In this document: positions 16,589 through 25,344 of the stretch, piece by piece
How positions within the stretch are numbered: the stretch's first letter is position 1
Layout of the letters: each line of letters starts with the position of its first letter
Origin: Fumia xinanensis
Lineage (GTDB): Bacteria > Bacillota > Clostridia > Oscillospirales > Ruminococcaceae
Assembly: GCF_014384905.1 (NCBI RefSeq)
Contig: NZ_JACRSV010000003.1
Location: 1-64,000 of the forward strand
Reading direction: 5' to 3'
Length of the DNA stretch: 64,000 nucleotides
Translations under genes and position numbers: made by a program
The notes under the pieces: generated by a model
Told to the model about the DNA's origin: nothing
Seen by the model: only the letters and a program-made list of their open reading frames with translations
Database searches by the model: none

Positions 16589-17920
16589 TTAGGTATCGTT
16601 TCTGTCCCGCTCCCTGACGATAAAGCGGATGGGTGTTCCCTGCAAATCAAAGGTCTCCCGGATCTGGTTTTCCAGATACCGCTGATAGGAAAAGTGGAAA
16701 AGTTCCTTCCGGTTGACAAACGCCACGAATGTAGGTGGCTTGGTAGACGCCTGAGTAATGTAGTAAATCTTTAGCCGCCGTCCCTTATCAGACGGAGGCT
16801 GCACCCGTGCAGTAGCGTAGGCCAGCAGGTCGTTTAAGGAACCAGTAGTCACCCGGATGGCGTTTTTCTCTGCCACTTCCTTGATCATCTCATATAGTTT
16901 ATTCACCCTTTGTCCCGTCAATGCAGAAATAAACAAAAACGGCACATAGGACATGAAGCTGAAATCCACTCTGAGTTTGTCAGAAAACTCCTTCATGGTC
17001 TTGTCGGTCTTGTCTTCCACAGCGTCCCACTTGTTGACGGCGACGATACAGCCCTTGCCCTGCTCATGGGCGTAGCCTGCCACCTTGCTGTCCTGTTCAG
17101 TAAAGCCTTCAGTCGCGTCGATGACAATGACACAGACATCGGCCCGGTCCACCGCCATATAGGCGCGAAGTACGCTGTAACGCTCGATGTTTTCAAAAAC
17201 CTTGGATTTTCTCCTGATCCCCGCAGTGTCGATAAAGACAAACTTACCGCTTTCGTTTTCCACCACCGTGTCCACTGCGTCACGGGTGGTGCCGGCGATG
17301 TTGGAGACAATGACCCGCTCTTCCCCGGCAATTTTGTTGATGAGGGAGGATTTTCCAACATTGGGCTTGCCGATGACCGCCACCTTGATGACGTCGTCGC
17401 CGTAGTCCTCTTCCTCCCCTTCGGGCAGATGTTTTAAAACCTCGTCCAGCAAGTCGCCGGTGCCGTGTCCGTGTGTGGAAGAAACCGGTATGGGATCGCC
17501 CAACCCCAAATTGTAAAACTCATAGACTTCCGCCGGAGTATCGCCAATGCTGTCTACCTTGTTGACACAGAGAATGATGGGCTTTCCGCTCTTTAATAGC
17601 ATGGTTGCCACTTCCTGGTCGGTTGCGGTCACACCGGATCGCACGTCGGTCACTAGTATAATGACGCTGGCGCTCTCGATGGCTACTTCTGCCTGCCGCC
17701 GCATCTGGGACAAAATAACGTCTTCGGAATAAGGCTCGATACCACCGGTGTCCACCAGCATGAATTCGTGATTCAGCCATTCGCACTGGGCGTAAATCCG
17801 ATCTCTGGTCACGCCGGGCGTATCCTCCACAATAGATAGCCGCTGGCCGATGAGTTTATTGAACAAAGTGGATTTCCCCACGTTGGGCCGCCCTACAATG
17901 GCGACAATTGGTTTTGCCAT
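16589..17920 (-). CDS. der: ribosome-assembly GTPase Der (EngA)
   Basis: Der has two tandem GTPase domains and a KH-like domain and matures the 50S subunit. The 443-residue product has first G1 GRPNVGKS and G3 DTGG (about 10-60), second G1 GKPNVGKSS (about 183), G3 DTAG and NKWD, then the C-terminal KH domain ending in FIVRERDRND. An in-frame ATG lies 24 nt upstream at 17944, but AAAGGA sits between the two, and family members begin MAKPIVAIVGRPN, so 17920 is preferred. Length is typical. Confidence 0.94.
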   Translation of the reverse strand: MAKPIVAIVGRPNVGKSTLFNKLIGQRLSIVEDTPGVTRDRIYAQCEWLNHEFMLVDTGGIEPYSEDVILSQMRRQAEVAIESASVIILVTDVRSGVTATDQEVATMLLKSGKPIILCVNKVDSIGDTPAEVYEFYNLGLGDPIPVSSTHGHGTGDLLDEVLKHLPEGEEEDYGDDVIKVAVIGKPNVGKSSLINKIAGEERVIVSNIAGTTRDAVDTVVENESGKFVFIDTAGIRRKSKVFENIERYSVLRAYMAVDRADVCVIVIDATEGFTEQDSKVAGYAHEQGKGCIVAVNKWDAVEDKTDKTMKEFSDKLRVDFSFMSYVPFLFISALTGQRVNKLYEMIKEVAEKNAIRVTTGSLNDLLAYATARVQPPSDKGRRLKIYYITQASTKPPTFVAFVNRKELFHFSYQRYLENQIRETFDLQGTPIRFIVRERDRNDT

Positions 17921-17986
17921 ATTAAAAATCCGTATCCTTTCCATAAGGGCAAGTAAAAATGCCCTTCCTTATCTATCCCATTCCCC

Positions 17987-19297
17987 TCAACACTCTTCGC
18001 CGAGGAGATTTCTCAGCACTTCATAGCCATCGGCCTCCACAGGTACAAGAGGCAGCCCCAAGGCTTCTTCCGCTTCTTCAATGGAAACGTCGTCGAGAAA
18101 CAAATCCCCCTGATACCGGAGCATTTCCGTGGGAATCAGAATTCTGTCTCCAACGGCTTCGCCTTTAACCTGTTCCATCAGGTCTTTTCCGGTGATCAGA
18201 CCCGCGACAGTAATATTTTCTCCAAAAAAGCGGTTTTCCACCGCAATCACCTTACAATTTAGATTATGCCATTTTTTCCGGGCCTCGTCAACCAATTTCT
18301 GGATAAAGGGGGCCGCGGCTACACCTGTAGCCACTGTCAGGTTGCGTTCTCTGCCGTCTGCCTCAAACTCCTCCATGGCTTCCACAAATTGCTGCCGCTG
18401 AAGGGCGATGACGCCGACGCCATTTTCCAGCTGATTGAAATCCCCGTAGAACGTGGCGTCGGGAATGGACCGCTCGGCCTTAATGTAAAATTCGTCGGCC
18501 GCGTAGAAAAGCCTATCGCCGGTCTTTTCAAACTGCTCGTCTCCAAACCGGTCGATGAGGTCGATTGTCTTCCCCGCCTCCTCCCTGGTGTAAGGCCGCA
18601 AAGGAAACAGCCCGTCCCGGAATTTCGTCAGGCCCACCGGCACACAAGACACCGTCAGGAGACTTTTCCCCAGCGTCTTTAGGTCGTTGAAGCTCTGAAT
18701 CAGCTCCGGCCCATCGTTGAGGCCGGGACAGAGCACCAGCTGAGTGTTGAGAGAAATCCCCGCCTCAGCAAACCGCCACAGTGTCTTTAAAGCATCTCCG
18801 GCGAACCGGTTGTGCATCATTTTACATCGCAGTTCGGGATTTGTCGTGTGCACTGAGACGTTGATGGGGGAAATTTTCATTTTAATGGTTCGCTCAATGT
18901 CGTGCTCTGAGAGATTGGTCAAAGTGATGTAATTCCCATAGAGAAAAGACATCCTCGCGTCGTCGTCTTTGAAATAAAGGGTCTCCCGCATACCGGGAGG
19001 CATCTGGTCGATAAAGCAGAAAACGCATTGGTTCCGGCAGGAACGCTGCTTGTCCATCAAATAGGTGTCAAACAAAAGCCCCAAATCGTCGTACTCGTCC
19101 TTCTTGCGGATCACAACAGTCTTTTCCCGGCCGCCGCTACTGAGCTCTAGCTTGAGCTTTTTCTCCATCATGTAAAATCGATAGTCCAGCACATCAATGA
19201 TCTGATTTCCATTAATGGAGATCAGCCGGTCTCCCGGATGAATGTCCGCCTTGGCCGCCGGACTGTGTTTCTCAATACCTGAAATGACAACGCTCAT
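17987..19297 (-). CDS. PDZ/radical SAM protein with DUF512 domain
   Basis: The 436-residue product has an N-terminal PDZ-like domain (about 5-65, DIHPGDRLISINGNQI), a radical SAM cluster motif CRNQCVFC (CX3CX2C, about 85-92) followed by FIDQMPPGMR, and a C-terminal DUF512. The family is widespread in Clostridia and usually lies upstream of der-plsY-gpsA, as here, but its reaction is not known to me. The frame can start at 19363; I prefer the ATG at 19297 because the shorter form starts at the PDZ domain and GGTGGGG lies 6 nt before it. This start is moderately sure. Confidence 0.85.
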   Translation of the reverse strand: MSVVISGIEKHSPAAKADIHPGDRLISINGNQIIDVLDYRFYMMEKKLKLELSSGGREKTVVIRKKDEYDDLGLLFDTYLMDKQRSCRNQCVFCFIDQMPPGMRETLYFKDDDARMSFLYGNYITLTNLSEHDIERTIKMKISPINVSVHTTNPELRCKMMHNRFAGDALKTLWRFAEAGISLNTQLVLCPGLNDGPELIQSFNDLKTLGKSLLTVSCVPVGLTKFRDGLFPLRPYTREEAGKTIDLIDRFGDEQFEKTGDRLFYAADEFYIKAERSIPDATFYGDFNQLENGVGVIALQRQQFVEAMEEFEADGRERNLTVATGVAAAPFIQKLVDEARKKWHNLNCKVIAVENRFFGENITVAGLITGKDLMEQVKGEAVGDRILIPTEMLRYQGDLFLDDVSIEEAEEALGLPLVPVEADGYEVLRNLLGEEC

Positions 19298-19371
19298 AGA
19301 ATTCCCCACCGTGCGCCCGAAGGCTTCTGCACCCTTTCCTAGTTTATTACTAGTCTCTCCCATACATCCAG

Positions 19372-19407
19372 AAAAAAATCGCCCGATAAAGCGAAAGCTT
19401 ATCGGGC
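19372..19407 (-). terminator. terminator after rpmF
   Basis: Stem GCCCGATAA (19381-19389) / TTATCGGGC (19399-19407), followed on the minus strand by a seven-T run (complement of 19372-19379). It ends the yceD-rpmF unit and insulates the radical SAM gene. Confidence 0.85.
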
Positions 19408-19451
19408 AGCATATGCACTATTTAAATCAAAAACCATCTGCAGGTCAAAGC

Positions 19452-19634
19452 TTACGCTTCTTTTTTGATGACCTCTACGCCTTTGTAATAGCCGCAGTTT
19501 CCGCAAACTTTATGCGGTGCTTTCAGTTCGCCGCACTGTGTGCATTTGGAGAAAGCAGGCATGTCGAGCTTCCAAACGTTGGAGCGTCTTTTGTCTCTTC
19601 TGGCTTTCGATACTTTTCTCTTTGGTACTGCCAT
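19452..19634 (-). CDS. rpmF: 50S ribosomal protein L32
   Basis: The 60-residue product begins MAVPKRKVSKARRDKRRS and carries the zinc-ribbon cysteines CTQCG and CGNCG, typical of the zinc-binding L32 form. AAGGAGGTGC precedes the ATG at 19634; the open frame runs 27 nt further upstream but has no better signal. It follows yceD by 45 bp, the standard bacterial pairing. Confidence 0.97.
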   Translation of the reverse strand: MAVPKRKVSKARRDKRRSNVWKLDMPAFSKCTQCGELKAPHKVCGNCGYYKGVEVIKKEA

Positions 19635-19679
19635 GTTTAGCACCTCCTTAACATTGAGCAATCAGGAACGATGTAGTTC

Positions 19680-20171
19680 CTATTCCAGCAATTTTCCCAA
19701 AACTTCAAGCCTCGGGTCAATTGATTTTTTTTCGCATTCGCAGCTGTCAAAATTCAAATTCCTGCCGCACTGCCCACAGAGCCCTTTACAGTCTTCTGTG
19801 CAAAGCACTTTGCTGGGAAGTTCCAGAAATAAGTCGGCGCGCACCAGCTCGTCAAGATCCAGCTGGCTGTCCTCGCAAACAACATACTCGTCATTATCGG
19901 TATTGAGTTTTCTCACCAACACATGCTGAAAAGAAAAATCATACGCCCGTTCAAATTCTCCCATACAGCGGTCACAGTGAAGGTTCAGTACAAATTTCAC
20001 ACTGAAAAAAAGCCTTACCACTTGAGCTTTGTTTTCAATTTGCCCGGAAACTTTCACCGGCATCTGAAAAGGGTGTTCCCCATTGTATTCCTCATCGGAA
20101 AAGTCCAGGGAAAGATCAAACGTTTTGCGTTCTCCGACAATGTCAAAGAGCTGCCTTAAATCAATTCTCAT
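19680..20171 (-). CDS. yceD: YceD family (DUF177) protein
   Basis: The 163-residue cytoplasmic protein belongs to the YceD/DUF177 family, nearly always encoded just upstream of rpmF and linked to 23S rRNA or large-subunit maturation. The C-terminal block LCTEDCKGLCGQCGRNLN (about 130-147) shows the conserved Cys cluster. The ATG at 20171 lies 29 bp downstream of the -10 of the promoter at 20200-20229. Confidence 0.88.
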   Translation of the reverse strand: MRIDLRQLFDIVGERKTFDLSLDFSDEEYNGEHPFQMPVKVSGQIENKAQVVRLFFSVKFVLNLHCDRCMGEFERAYDFSFQHVLVRKLNTDNDEYVVCEDSQLDLDELVRADLFLELPSKVLCTEDCKGLCGQCGRNLNFDSCECEKKSIDPRLEVLGKLLE

Positions 20172-20199
20172 TTCGACACCTCATAATGCCACAACGATA

Positions 20200-20229
20200 A
20201 TTATATTACAAAACAAATCCATTTGTCAA
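20200..20229 (-). promoter_or_regulatory. promoter of yceD-rpmF
   Basis: Perfect TTGACA (20229-20224) and TATAAT (20205-20200) on the minus strand with an 18-bp spacer. Confidence 0.8.
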
Positions 20230-20753
20230 CCACCAAGCAGGGATTTTGCAAAGTTTTTGCAATTCCACTGAATCCCTAAGGAAGACGATTACCATCATAG
20301 CAAAGTTTCACAAAAAAGTAAAGACGTTTTTTCCACATTAAAAAACTGACGGAAATGCCGTAAAAATAGGAATGTGACAGTTTCCTGTGTGGGAAATTCC
20401 GACACTATTCGACGGAGATTCGTGGAAAAAATCTTTACTTTTCCACCATGATTCCCATGAAACCAAATAATTATTCCACCATTTCCACATAGTTTTCAAC
20501 ATTCTGTAGAAAACAAATTGGATATTGCCTTGAAAAAAATATTTGTTCTTTGGGTTTTTAGAGTATTAAAAAACGGATTTTTTCACAAATATTTTTTTGG
20601 AATCGAAAAAATTTATTTTATTTTCCGTAACAAAAAATAAACATGATTCCACTAACACCCTATTTTTTATACAACTTCAGATACGGAAACAGGGTGTTAC
20701 TTGTTTACTTTACTAATTTAAATAAGTAAATTCGCAAAAAAACAATTTCTGTC
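20230..20753. other. AT-rich spacer with repeated TTCCAC motifs and inverted repeats
   Basis: No gene is seen in this part of the ~690-bp gap between yceD and ilvB. It is much richer in A+T than its flanks. Five same-strand TTCCAC motifs occur (near 20331, 20438, 20475, 20483 and 20646), the first being TTTTCCACA, one mismatch from a DnaA box. Two inverted repeats are present: a 14-bp perfect one (20533-20546 with 20585-20598, A7TATTTGT/ACAAATAT7) and TAACACCCT/AGGGTGTTA (20653-20661 with 20691-20699). Confidence 0.5.
20709..20730. promoter_or_regulatory. 22-bp palindrome, candidate operator upstream of ilvBNC
   Basis: The 11-bp arms TTTACTAATTT and AAATAAGTAAA are reverse complements except at one position pair. 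The palindrome ends 23 bp before the -35 of the ilv promoter. It does not match the CodY consensus. Its position suits a regulator of branched-chain amino acid synthesis. Confidence 0.45.
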
Positions 20754-20783
20754 TTGACGAATAGGCCGAATAAGCTATATAAT
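20754..20783 (+). promoter_or_regulatory. promoter of ilvBNC
   Basis: -35 TTGACG (20754-20759), an 18-bp spacer and -10 TATAAT (20778-20783). The leader is about 73 nt, too short for a T-box riboswitch. Confidence 0.8.
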
Positions 20784-20862
20784 GATAGGTAATCTTTCGG
20801 GAAATCATGTGTTTTTTCCCGGAAAACGTTGCCATTATAAAACATAAGGAGGTGTTTTAGAC

Positions 20863-22479
20863 GTGATTAGCGTGAGTCAAGCAATCGTTGAATGTCTGGA
20901 GCGGGAGGGCGTACAGGTCGTCTTCGGTTATCCAGGAGCTGCTATCTGTCCCTTTTATGATGCCCTCAGCCAGTCGGATATTCGCCATATCCTGGTCCGC
21001 ACTGAGCAAAATGCGGGGCACGCAGCCAATGGTTACGCCCGAATGACCGGGAAACCCGGCGTCTGTGTCGTAACCTCCGGCCCTGGTGCCACCAATCTGA
21101 TTACAGGCATTTCCACAGCGTACATGGATTCTATACCCCTTGTCATCATCACTGGACAGGTTTCGTCCGAACTGCTGGGACGTGACGTTTTCCAGGAAGT
21201 GGACATTACCGGCGCTGTTGAACCCTTCATCAAGCACAGCTACCTCGTCAAGGACCCTTCCCAAATTGGGCGCATTTTTAAAGAAGCGTTCTATATTGCG
21301 GGCACCGGCCGGCCCGGCCCCGTCCTCATTGATATTCCTGTGGATGTCCAAAAGGAACTGATTGATTTTTCCTATCCCAAAGACGTGAGCATCCGCTCCT
21401 ATAAACCCAGCACCAAAGGCCACGTGGGACAGATCCGCAAAGCTGCGGAAGTGATCCGCAAGGCAAAGCGCCCCCTCATCTGCGCCGGCGGCGGCGTCTT
21501 CGGCGCTAAGGCGACAGATGAACTTCTTAGCTTTTCGAAAAAGACCCGGCTTCCTATCGTACATACCATGATGGGTATTGGTGCCGTCCCCCCTGACTAT
21601 CCCTTGGACTACGGTATGATCGGCATGCACGGTGTTAAACCCGCCAATTATGCCATCGGACACGCCGACGTGCTGATTCTAGTGGGTTCCCGGGTAGGAG
21701 ACCGCTCTGTGCCCAATCCGGACAGCATTTCCAGCAAGAAAACTGTCATCCATATCGACATTGATCCCGCCGAAATTGGAAAGAACGTTGAGGCCACAAT
21801 TCCCGTCGTGGGCGACGTTAAACTAATTCTCAAGCAGCTGGGCAACGAAATGCAGGAAGCTGACTTTGGTCGCTGGATCGATGATCTAAACGAAGTCCGT
21901 GTCACCGCTGAATGTGACTTATCCGATCGTATAAACGCTGTAAATCCCAAATTATTTGTTCATAAGCTCTCGGAAAAAGCTGCTCAAAACAGCGTTTTAG
22001 TGGCTGATGTAGGACAAAACCAAATTTGGGCCGCTAACGGCTTTGCTATCAAAGACGGGCGGTTTCTTACCTCTGGCGGCATGGGAACCATGGGATATTC
22101 GCTCCCCGCGGCCATGGGCGCCAAACTCGCTTCCCCTGACCGGGAGGTTATCGCTATTTGTGGAGACGGCTCCTTTCAGATGTCTTTTATGGAGCTTGCC
22201 ACCCTATGCCAGCACCAGATTCCTGTCAAAATCATTGTAATGTGTAACAACCGACTCGGCATGGTCCGGGAACTCCAGGCAAAACAGTACGAGAACAATC
22301 TGGCGGCCGTCTTTCTGGACGGAAGTCCTGATTTTGTTAAGCTGGCGGAAGCATACCGCATCCCCGCCATGCGCATCGACTCCGACGGGGAAATCGACGA
22401 AGCCATCGACGCGCTTTTAAATGCGGAAGGCCAATTTTTGCTGGAAGTCACGGTGGATCCGCTGGAATCCACATTGTAA
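20863..22479 (+). CDS. ilvB: acetolactate synthase large (catalytic) subunit
   Basis: The enzyme condenses pyruvate with pyruvate or 2-ketobutyrate in valine, leucine and isoleucine synthesis. The 538-residue product has the N-terminal thiamine-PP domain with FGYPGAAICPFYD and the catalytic Glu in RTEQNAGHAA (about E48), a central FAD-type domain, and the C-terminal TPP/Mg motif GDGSFQMSFMEL to NN (about 430-460). The start is GTG, with AAGGAGG 10 nt upstream. It is the first gene of ilvBNC, so biosynthetic AHAS rather than the catabolic AlsS is favoured. Confidence 0.94.
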   Translation: MISVSQAIVECLEREGVQVVFGYPGAAICPFYDALSQSDIRHILVRTEQNAGHAANGYARMTGKPGVCVVTSGPGATNLITGISTAYMDSIPLVIITGQVSSELLGRDVFQEVDITGAVEPFIKHSYLVKDPSQIGRIFKEAFYIAGTGRPGPVLIDIPVDVQKELIDFSYPKDVSIRSYKPSTKGHVGQIRKAAEVIRKAKRPLICAGGGVFGAKATDELLSFSKKTRLPIVHTMMGIGAVPPDYPLDYGMIGMHGVKPANYAIGHADVLILVGSRVGDRSVPNPDSISSKKTVIHIDIDPAEIGKNVEATIPVVGDVKLILKQLGNEMQEADFGRWIDDLNEVRVTAECDLSDRINAVNPKLFVHKLSEKAAQNSVLVADVGQNQIWAANGFAIKDGRFLTSGGMGTMGYSLPAAMGAKLASPDREVIAICGDGSFQMSFMELATLCQHQIPVKIIVMCNNRLGMVRELQAKQYENNLAAVFLDGSPDFVKLAEAYRIPAMRIDSDGEIDEAIDALLNAEGQFLLEVTVDPLESTL

Positions 22480-22494
22480 AAGGAGGCGCTCACG

Positions 22495-22989
22495 ATGAAA
22501 CATACCATTTCCGTTTTAGTGGAAAACCATCCCGGCGTCCTGTCCAGGGTTTCCGGCCTATTTGCCCGCCGGGGCTTTAACATTGAAAGCCTGGCGGTCG
22601 GCACCACAGCCCAGCCCGACGTATCCTGCATCACCATAGTCGTAGACGACAAGGAAAACGTGGTGGAGCAGATCAACAAGCAGCTCAACAAACTCATTGA
22701 CGTTATCAAGCTGAAAGATTTCACCCCCGACGAGATTGTTAGCCGGGAGCTTATGCTTATCAAGGTGAATTCCACCAACCAGACCCGCGGTGAAATCGCC
22801 GAGCTTGCAAAAATCGCCGGTGCCAAAATCGCCGACATTACCCGCAACTCGATTACCTTGGAATGCTGCGATACTACCGACCGGCTGGAAAACCTTTTGG
22901 ATCTCTGCCGTCCATACGGCTTAAAAGAAGTGATTCGCACGGGAACCATTGCCCTTGAAAAGGGCAATGAGCAACTGACGATAGATTAA
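22495..22989 (+). CDS. ilvN: acetolactate synthase small (regulatory) subunit
   Basis: The 164-residue product has an N-terminal ACT domain (MKHTISVLVENHPGVLSRV, about 1-75) that binds the feedback inhibitor valine, and a C-terminal domain (about 85-160) that contacts the large subunit. AAAAGGAGG precedes the ATG, 15 bp after ilvB. The pairing confirms the biosynthetic role of ilvB. The symbol ilvH would be equally acceptable. Confidence 0.93.
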   Translation: MKHTISVLVENHPGVLSRVSGLFARRGFNIESLAVGTTAQPDVSCITIVVDDKENVVEQINKQLNKLIDVIKLKDFTPDEIVSRELMLIKVNSTNQTRGEIAELAKIAGAKIADITRNSITLECCDTTDRLENLLDLCRPYGLKEVIRTGTIALEKGNEQLTID

Positions 22990-23025
22990 CCCGACGAAAG
23001 GGAAAATTTAAGGAGGACATTTTTT

Positions 23026-24045
23026 ATGGCAAAGATTTTTTACGCAAAAGACTGCAACTTGGATTTGCTCAAGGGTAAAACTGTTGCAATTATCGGCTAT
23101 GGCAGCCAGGGCCACGCCCATGCGCTGAACCTGCACGAAAGCGGTGTAGATGTTATCATCGGCCTCTACGAAGGCTCAAAATCCTGGGCCAAAGCGGAAG
23201 CCCAGGGCATGAAGGTCTATACTGCCGCCGAAGCCGCTAAAAAAGCTGATATCATCATGATCCTCATCAACGATGAGAAACAGGCAAAAATGTATAAAGA
23301 AGACATCGAGCCCAACCTCAAGTCTGGCGATATGTTGATGTTTGCCCACGGCTTTAACATCCATTATGGCCTTATCAAGGCCCCAAAAGATGTTGATGTC
23401 ACTATGATCGCTCCCAAGGGCCCCGGCCACACTGTCAGAAGCGAATATCAGGAAGGCAAAGGCGTTCCCTGCCTGGTCGCCGTTCATCAGGATGCCACCG
23501 GCCACGCTCAGGACATGGCTTTAGCCTACGCTGCCGGCATCGGCGGCGCAAGAGCCGGCGTTTTGGAAACCACCTTCCGCACCGAGACTGAAACCGACTT
23601 GTTCGGTGAGCAGGCAGTCCTCTGCGGCGGCGTTGTTGCTCTCATGCAGGCTGGCTTCGAGACTCTAGTGGAAGCAGGCTACGACCCTAGAAACGCTTAT
23701 TTTGAGTGCATTCACGAAATGAAGCTCATCGTCGACCTTATTTACCAGTCTGGCTTCGCTGGAATGCGCTACTCTATCTCTAACACCGCTGAATACGGCG
23801 ATTACATTACCGGCCCTAAAATCATCACCGAAGAAACAAAAAAAGCTATGAAGAAAGTCCTCTCCGATATCCAAGACGGCACCTTTGCCAAGGACTTCCT
23901 CCTCGACATGTCCGACGCAGGCGGCCAGGTCCACTTCAAGATGATGCGGAAACTAGGCTCCGAGCATCCTGCTGAGAAAGTAGGCGAAGAAATCCGCAAA
24001 CTTTACAGCTGGAACGACGAAAGCGACAAGCTGATTAACAACTAA
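23026..24045 (+). CDS. ilvC: ketol-acid reductoisomerase
   Basis: IlvC isomerises and reduces acetolactate to dihydroxyisovalerate with Mg2+ and NAD(P)H. The 339-residue length marks the short class I form. Residues 20-40 hold the Rossmann motif IIGYGSQGHAHALNL; the cofactor loop reads GLYEGSKSW, whose two serines fit an NADPH phosphate-binding loop. The C-terminal knotted domain has GEQAVLCGG and FECIHEMKLIVDL with the metal-binding acidic residues. AAGGAGG precedes the ATG. It is the last gene of the operon; ilvD and leu genes are not in the window. Confidence 0.96.
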   Translation: MAKIFYAKDCNLDLLKGKTVAIIGYGSQGHAHALNLHESGVDVIIGLYEGSKSWAKAEAQGMKVYTAAEAAKKADIIMILINDEKQAKMYKEDIEPNLKSGDMLMFAHGFNIHYGLIKAPKDVDVTMIAPKGPGHTVRSEYQEGKGVPCLVAVHQDATGHAQDMALAYAAGIGGARAGVLETTFRTETETDLFGEQAVLCGGVVALMQAGFETLVEAGYDPRNAYFECIHEMKLIVDLIYQSGFAGMRYSISNTAEYGDYITGPKIITEETKKAMKKVLSDIQDGTFAKDFLLDMSDAGGQVHFKMMRKLGSEHPAEKVGEEIRKLYSWNDESDKLINN

Positions 24046-24054
24046 TCTAAATTC

Positions 24055-24096
24055 CTTTAAAAAACGGACAGCTGTTGCTGTCCGTTTTTATTTTTT
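24055..24096 (+). terminator. terminator of ilvBNC
   Basis: Perfect stem AAAACGGACAGC / GCTGTCCGTTTT (24061-24088) with a 4-nt loop, then a T-rich tract. Confidence 0.92.
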
Positions 24097-24125
24097 GAAT
24101 CATCTGCGGTATAGCCTTCACTTTT

Positions 24126-24169
24126 TAAAATGAAAAAAGCCAACCGTCCTGTGGAACGCTTGGCTTTTT
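24126..24169 (-). terminator. terminator of the flavodoxin-like gene
   Basis: Stem AAAAAGCCAA (24134-24143) / TTGGCTTTTT (24160-24169), followed by a T-run on the minus strand, 14 bp after the stop at 24183. Confidence 0.85.
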
Positions 24170-24182
24170 GCTGATACAAATA

Positions 24183-24623
24183 TTACAACGCTGTATCAAA
24201 TAGCGCATTAACTTGATCTTCAGCAAATTTGACTGCTTTTTTGCACTGTTCATCGGTGACTTTAGAAGCACCAAACAGACCTTTTTTGACCTCTAAGCCT
24301 AATACACCAGAAATGGTTACACCATGTTTGTCAAAGATAGCTTTCAGCTCACCTGTATCAGAAGAACCGTCTTTATTGAGAGAAATAAGGGCTACATTTT
24401 CCGCTCTGGTCTTGTCTAAATCCTCACAGAAAGCAATCAGCTTCTTATCGAGGGACCCGTAGCTCTCAAAAATAATAATGACCAGTCTTTCCTTCTCACA
24501 GGGATACGCGGGGGGGATCCGGTCTCCTTTGCATTTAAAGTCCCGGCTGATCTGCTCTGCCACTATTTCTGGATTTCCCTGTTTCCCTTCTTTTTTCTCT
24601 GTATAGAGTACCTGCATCTTCAC
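24183..24623 (-). CDS. flavodoxin-like protein, 146 aa
   Basis: The 146-residue cytoplasmic protein looks like a short flavodoxin-fold protein: an N-terminal strand MQVLYTEKKEGKQGNPEIVAE in the place of the FMN phosphate loop, then alternating strands and helices (RLVIIIFESYG, ENVALISLN). The usual T-x-TGNT FMN phosphate loop is not clear, so FMN binding is uncertain. A GTG start at 24623 has AAAGGAG 10 nt upstream; an ATG two codons later is an alternative. It is a single-gene unit with its own terminator. Function unknown. Confidence 0.7.
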   Translation of the reverse strand: MKMQVLYTEKKEGKQGNPEIVAEQISRDFKCKGDRIPPAYPCEKERLVIIIFESYGSLDKKLIAFCEDLDKTRAENVALISLNKDGSSDTGELKAIFDKHGVTISGVLGLEVKKGLFGASKVTDEQCKKAVKFAEDQVNALFDTAL

Positions 24624-24821
24624 AATAATCGATCTCCTTTTGCGAAAAAATCATATTCGCTTCTATGTAAATTCTTACATTAAAACGGCGTTAATATATA
24701 ATATATCATAAAATAAAAAGCCCAAAAACAACAAAATGTAAATAAATCATGAAATAAGGATCAGATGCCCTCATAATCATTGTCTGCAAACAGATTCTTA
24801 AATCAATCCTGCTGTACCATT

Positions 24822-24856
24822 AAAAAGCGAAAACGGGTCCTCCGTTTTCGCTTTTT
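24822..24856 (-). terminator. terminator of the CBS-domain gene (bidirectional)
   Basis: Perfect 15-bp stem AAAAAGCGAAAACGG / CCGTTTTCGCTTTTT with a 5-nt loop, 16 bp after the stop at 24872. Confidence 0.9.
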
Positions 24857-24871
24857 GCGTCTGCTAAAAAT

Positions 24872-25282
24872 CTACGGCATCGAAATATCGAACAACGCCT
24901 GGACAGCATCTCGGTCGCAGGCATTCCTCGACAAATCACAGAGGGAGGCCATGCCAATCAGATGCCCCTCCTGCACCACCGGCACCCGTCTTATTTGATT
25001 ACGACACATTTCCTTTGCCAGCTGATCCACCGGGGCATCGGGACTCACCTTAACAACCGATGACGTCATGATTTCCTCTGCCTTGCAGTTTTTAGGATCC
25101 TTTCCGTTAGAAATGCAGCGCAGTACAATATCACGGTCGGTCAAAATCCCACAAATCTCTTCGCCGCTCACTACGGGTACAGCACCGATACCGTGCCTTC
25201 CCATAATTTTTGCCGCCGTCTCCGCAGAATCTTCCCTTGACACTGTGACGACTGACGGAGTCATTACATCTCTTACCTGCAT
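24872..25282 (-). CDS. CBS-domain pair protein
   Basis: The 136-residue protein consists of two tandem CBS motifs (about 1-60 and 70-130): MQVRDVMTPSVVTVSREDSA, then GICGILTDRDIVLR and the second EEIMTSSVVKVSPDAP to LIGMASLCDLS. Stand-alone CBS pairs bind adenine nucleotides (AMP, ATP, SAM or c-di-AMP) and act as energy or second-messenger sensors, but the ligand and partner cannot be read here. AGGAGG precedes the ATG. The -10 TATAAT at 25344-25339 is a likely promoter. Confidence 0.88.
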   Translation of the reverse strand: MQVRDVMTPSVVTVSREDSAETAAKIMGRHGIGAVPVVSGEEICGILTDRDIVLRCISNGKDPKNCKAEEIMTSSVVKVSPDAPVDQLAKEMCRNQIRRVPVVQEGHLIGMASLCDLSRNACDRDAVQALFDISMP

Positions 25283-25338
25283 TGAACATCCACCTCCTGT
25301 TTTTTAGGAAGTGTACCCTATTTGATAACGATTTATCC

Positions 25339-25344
25339 ATTATA
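25339..25344 (-). promoter_or_regulatory. -10 element for the CBS-domain gene
   Basis: TATAAT on the minus strand, about 57 bp before the ATG. No convincing -35 is visible at the proper distance. Confidence 0.5.

Noticed and set aside
20709..20862. T-box riboswitch or CodY control of ilvBNC
   Set aside because: The leader after the promoter is about 73 nt, with no T-box sequence, and the palindrome does not match the CodY consensus.
20857..21663. 268-codon minus-strand frame antisense to ilvB
   Set aside because: ilvB has all catalytic motifs and a good ribosome-binding site; the antisense frame follows from its codon bias.
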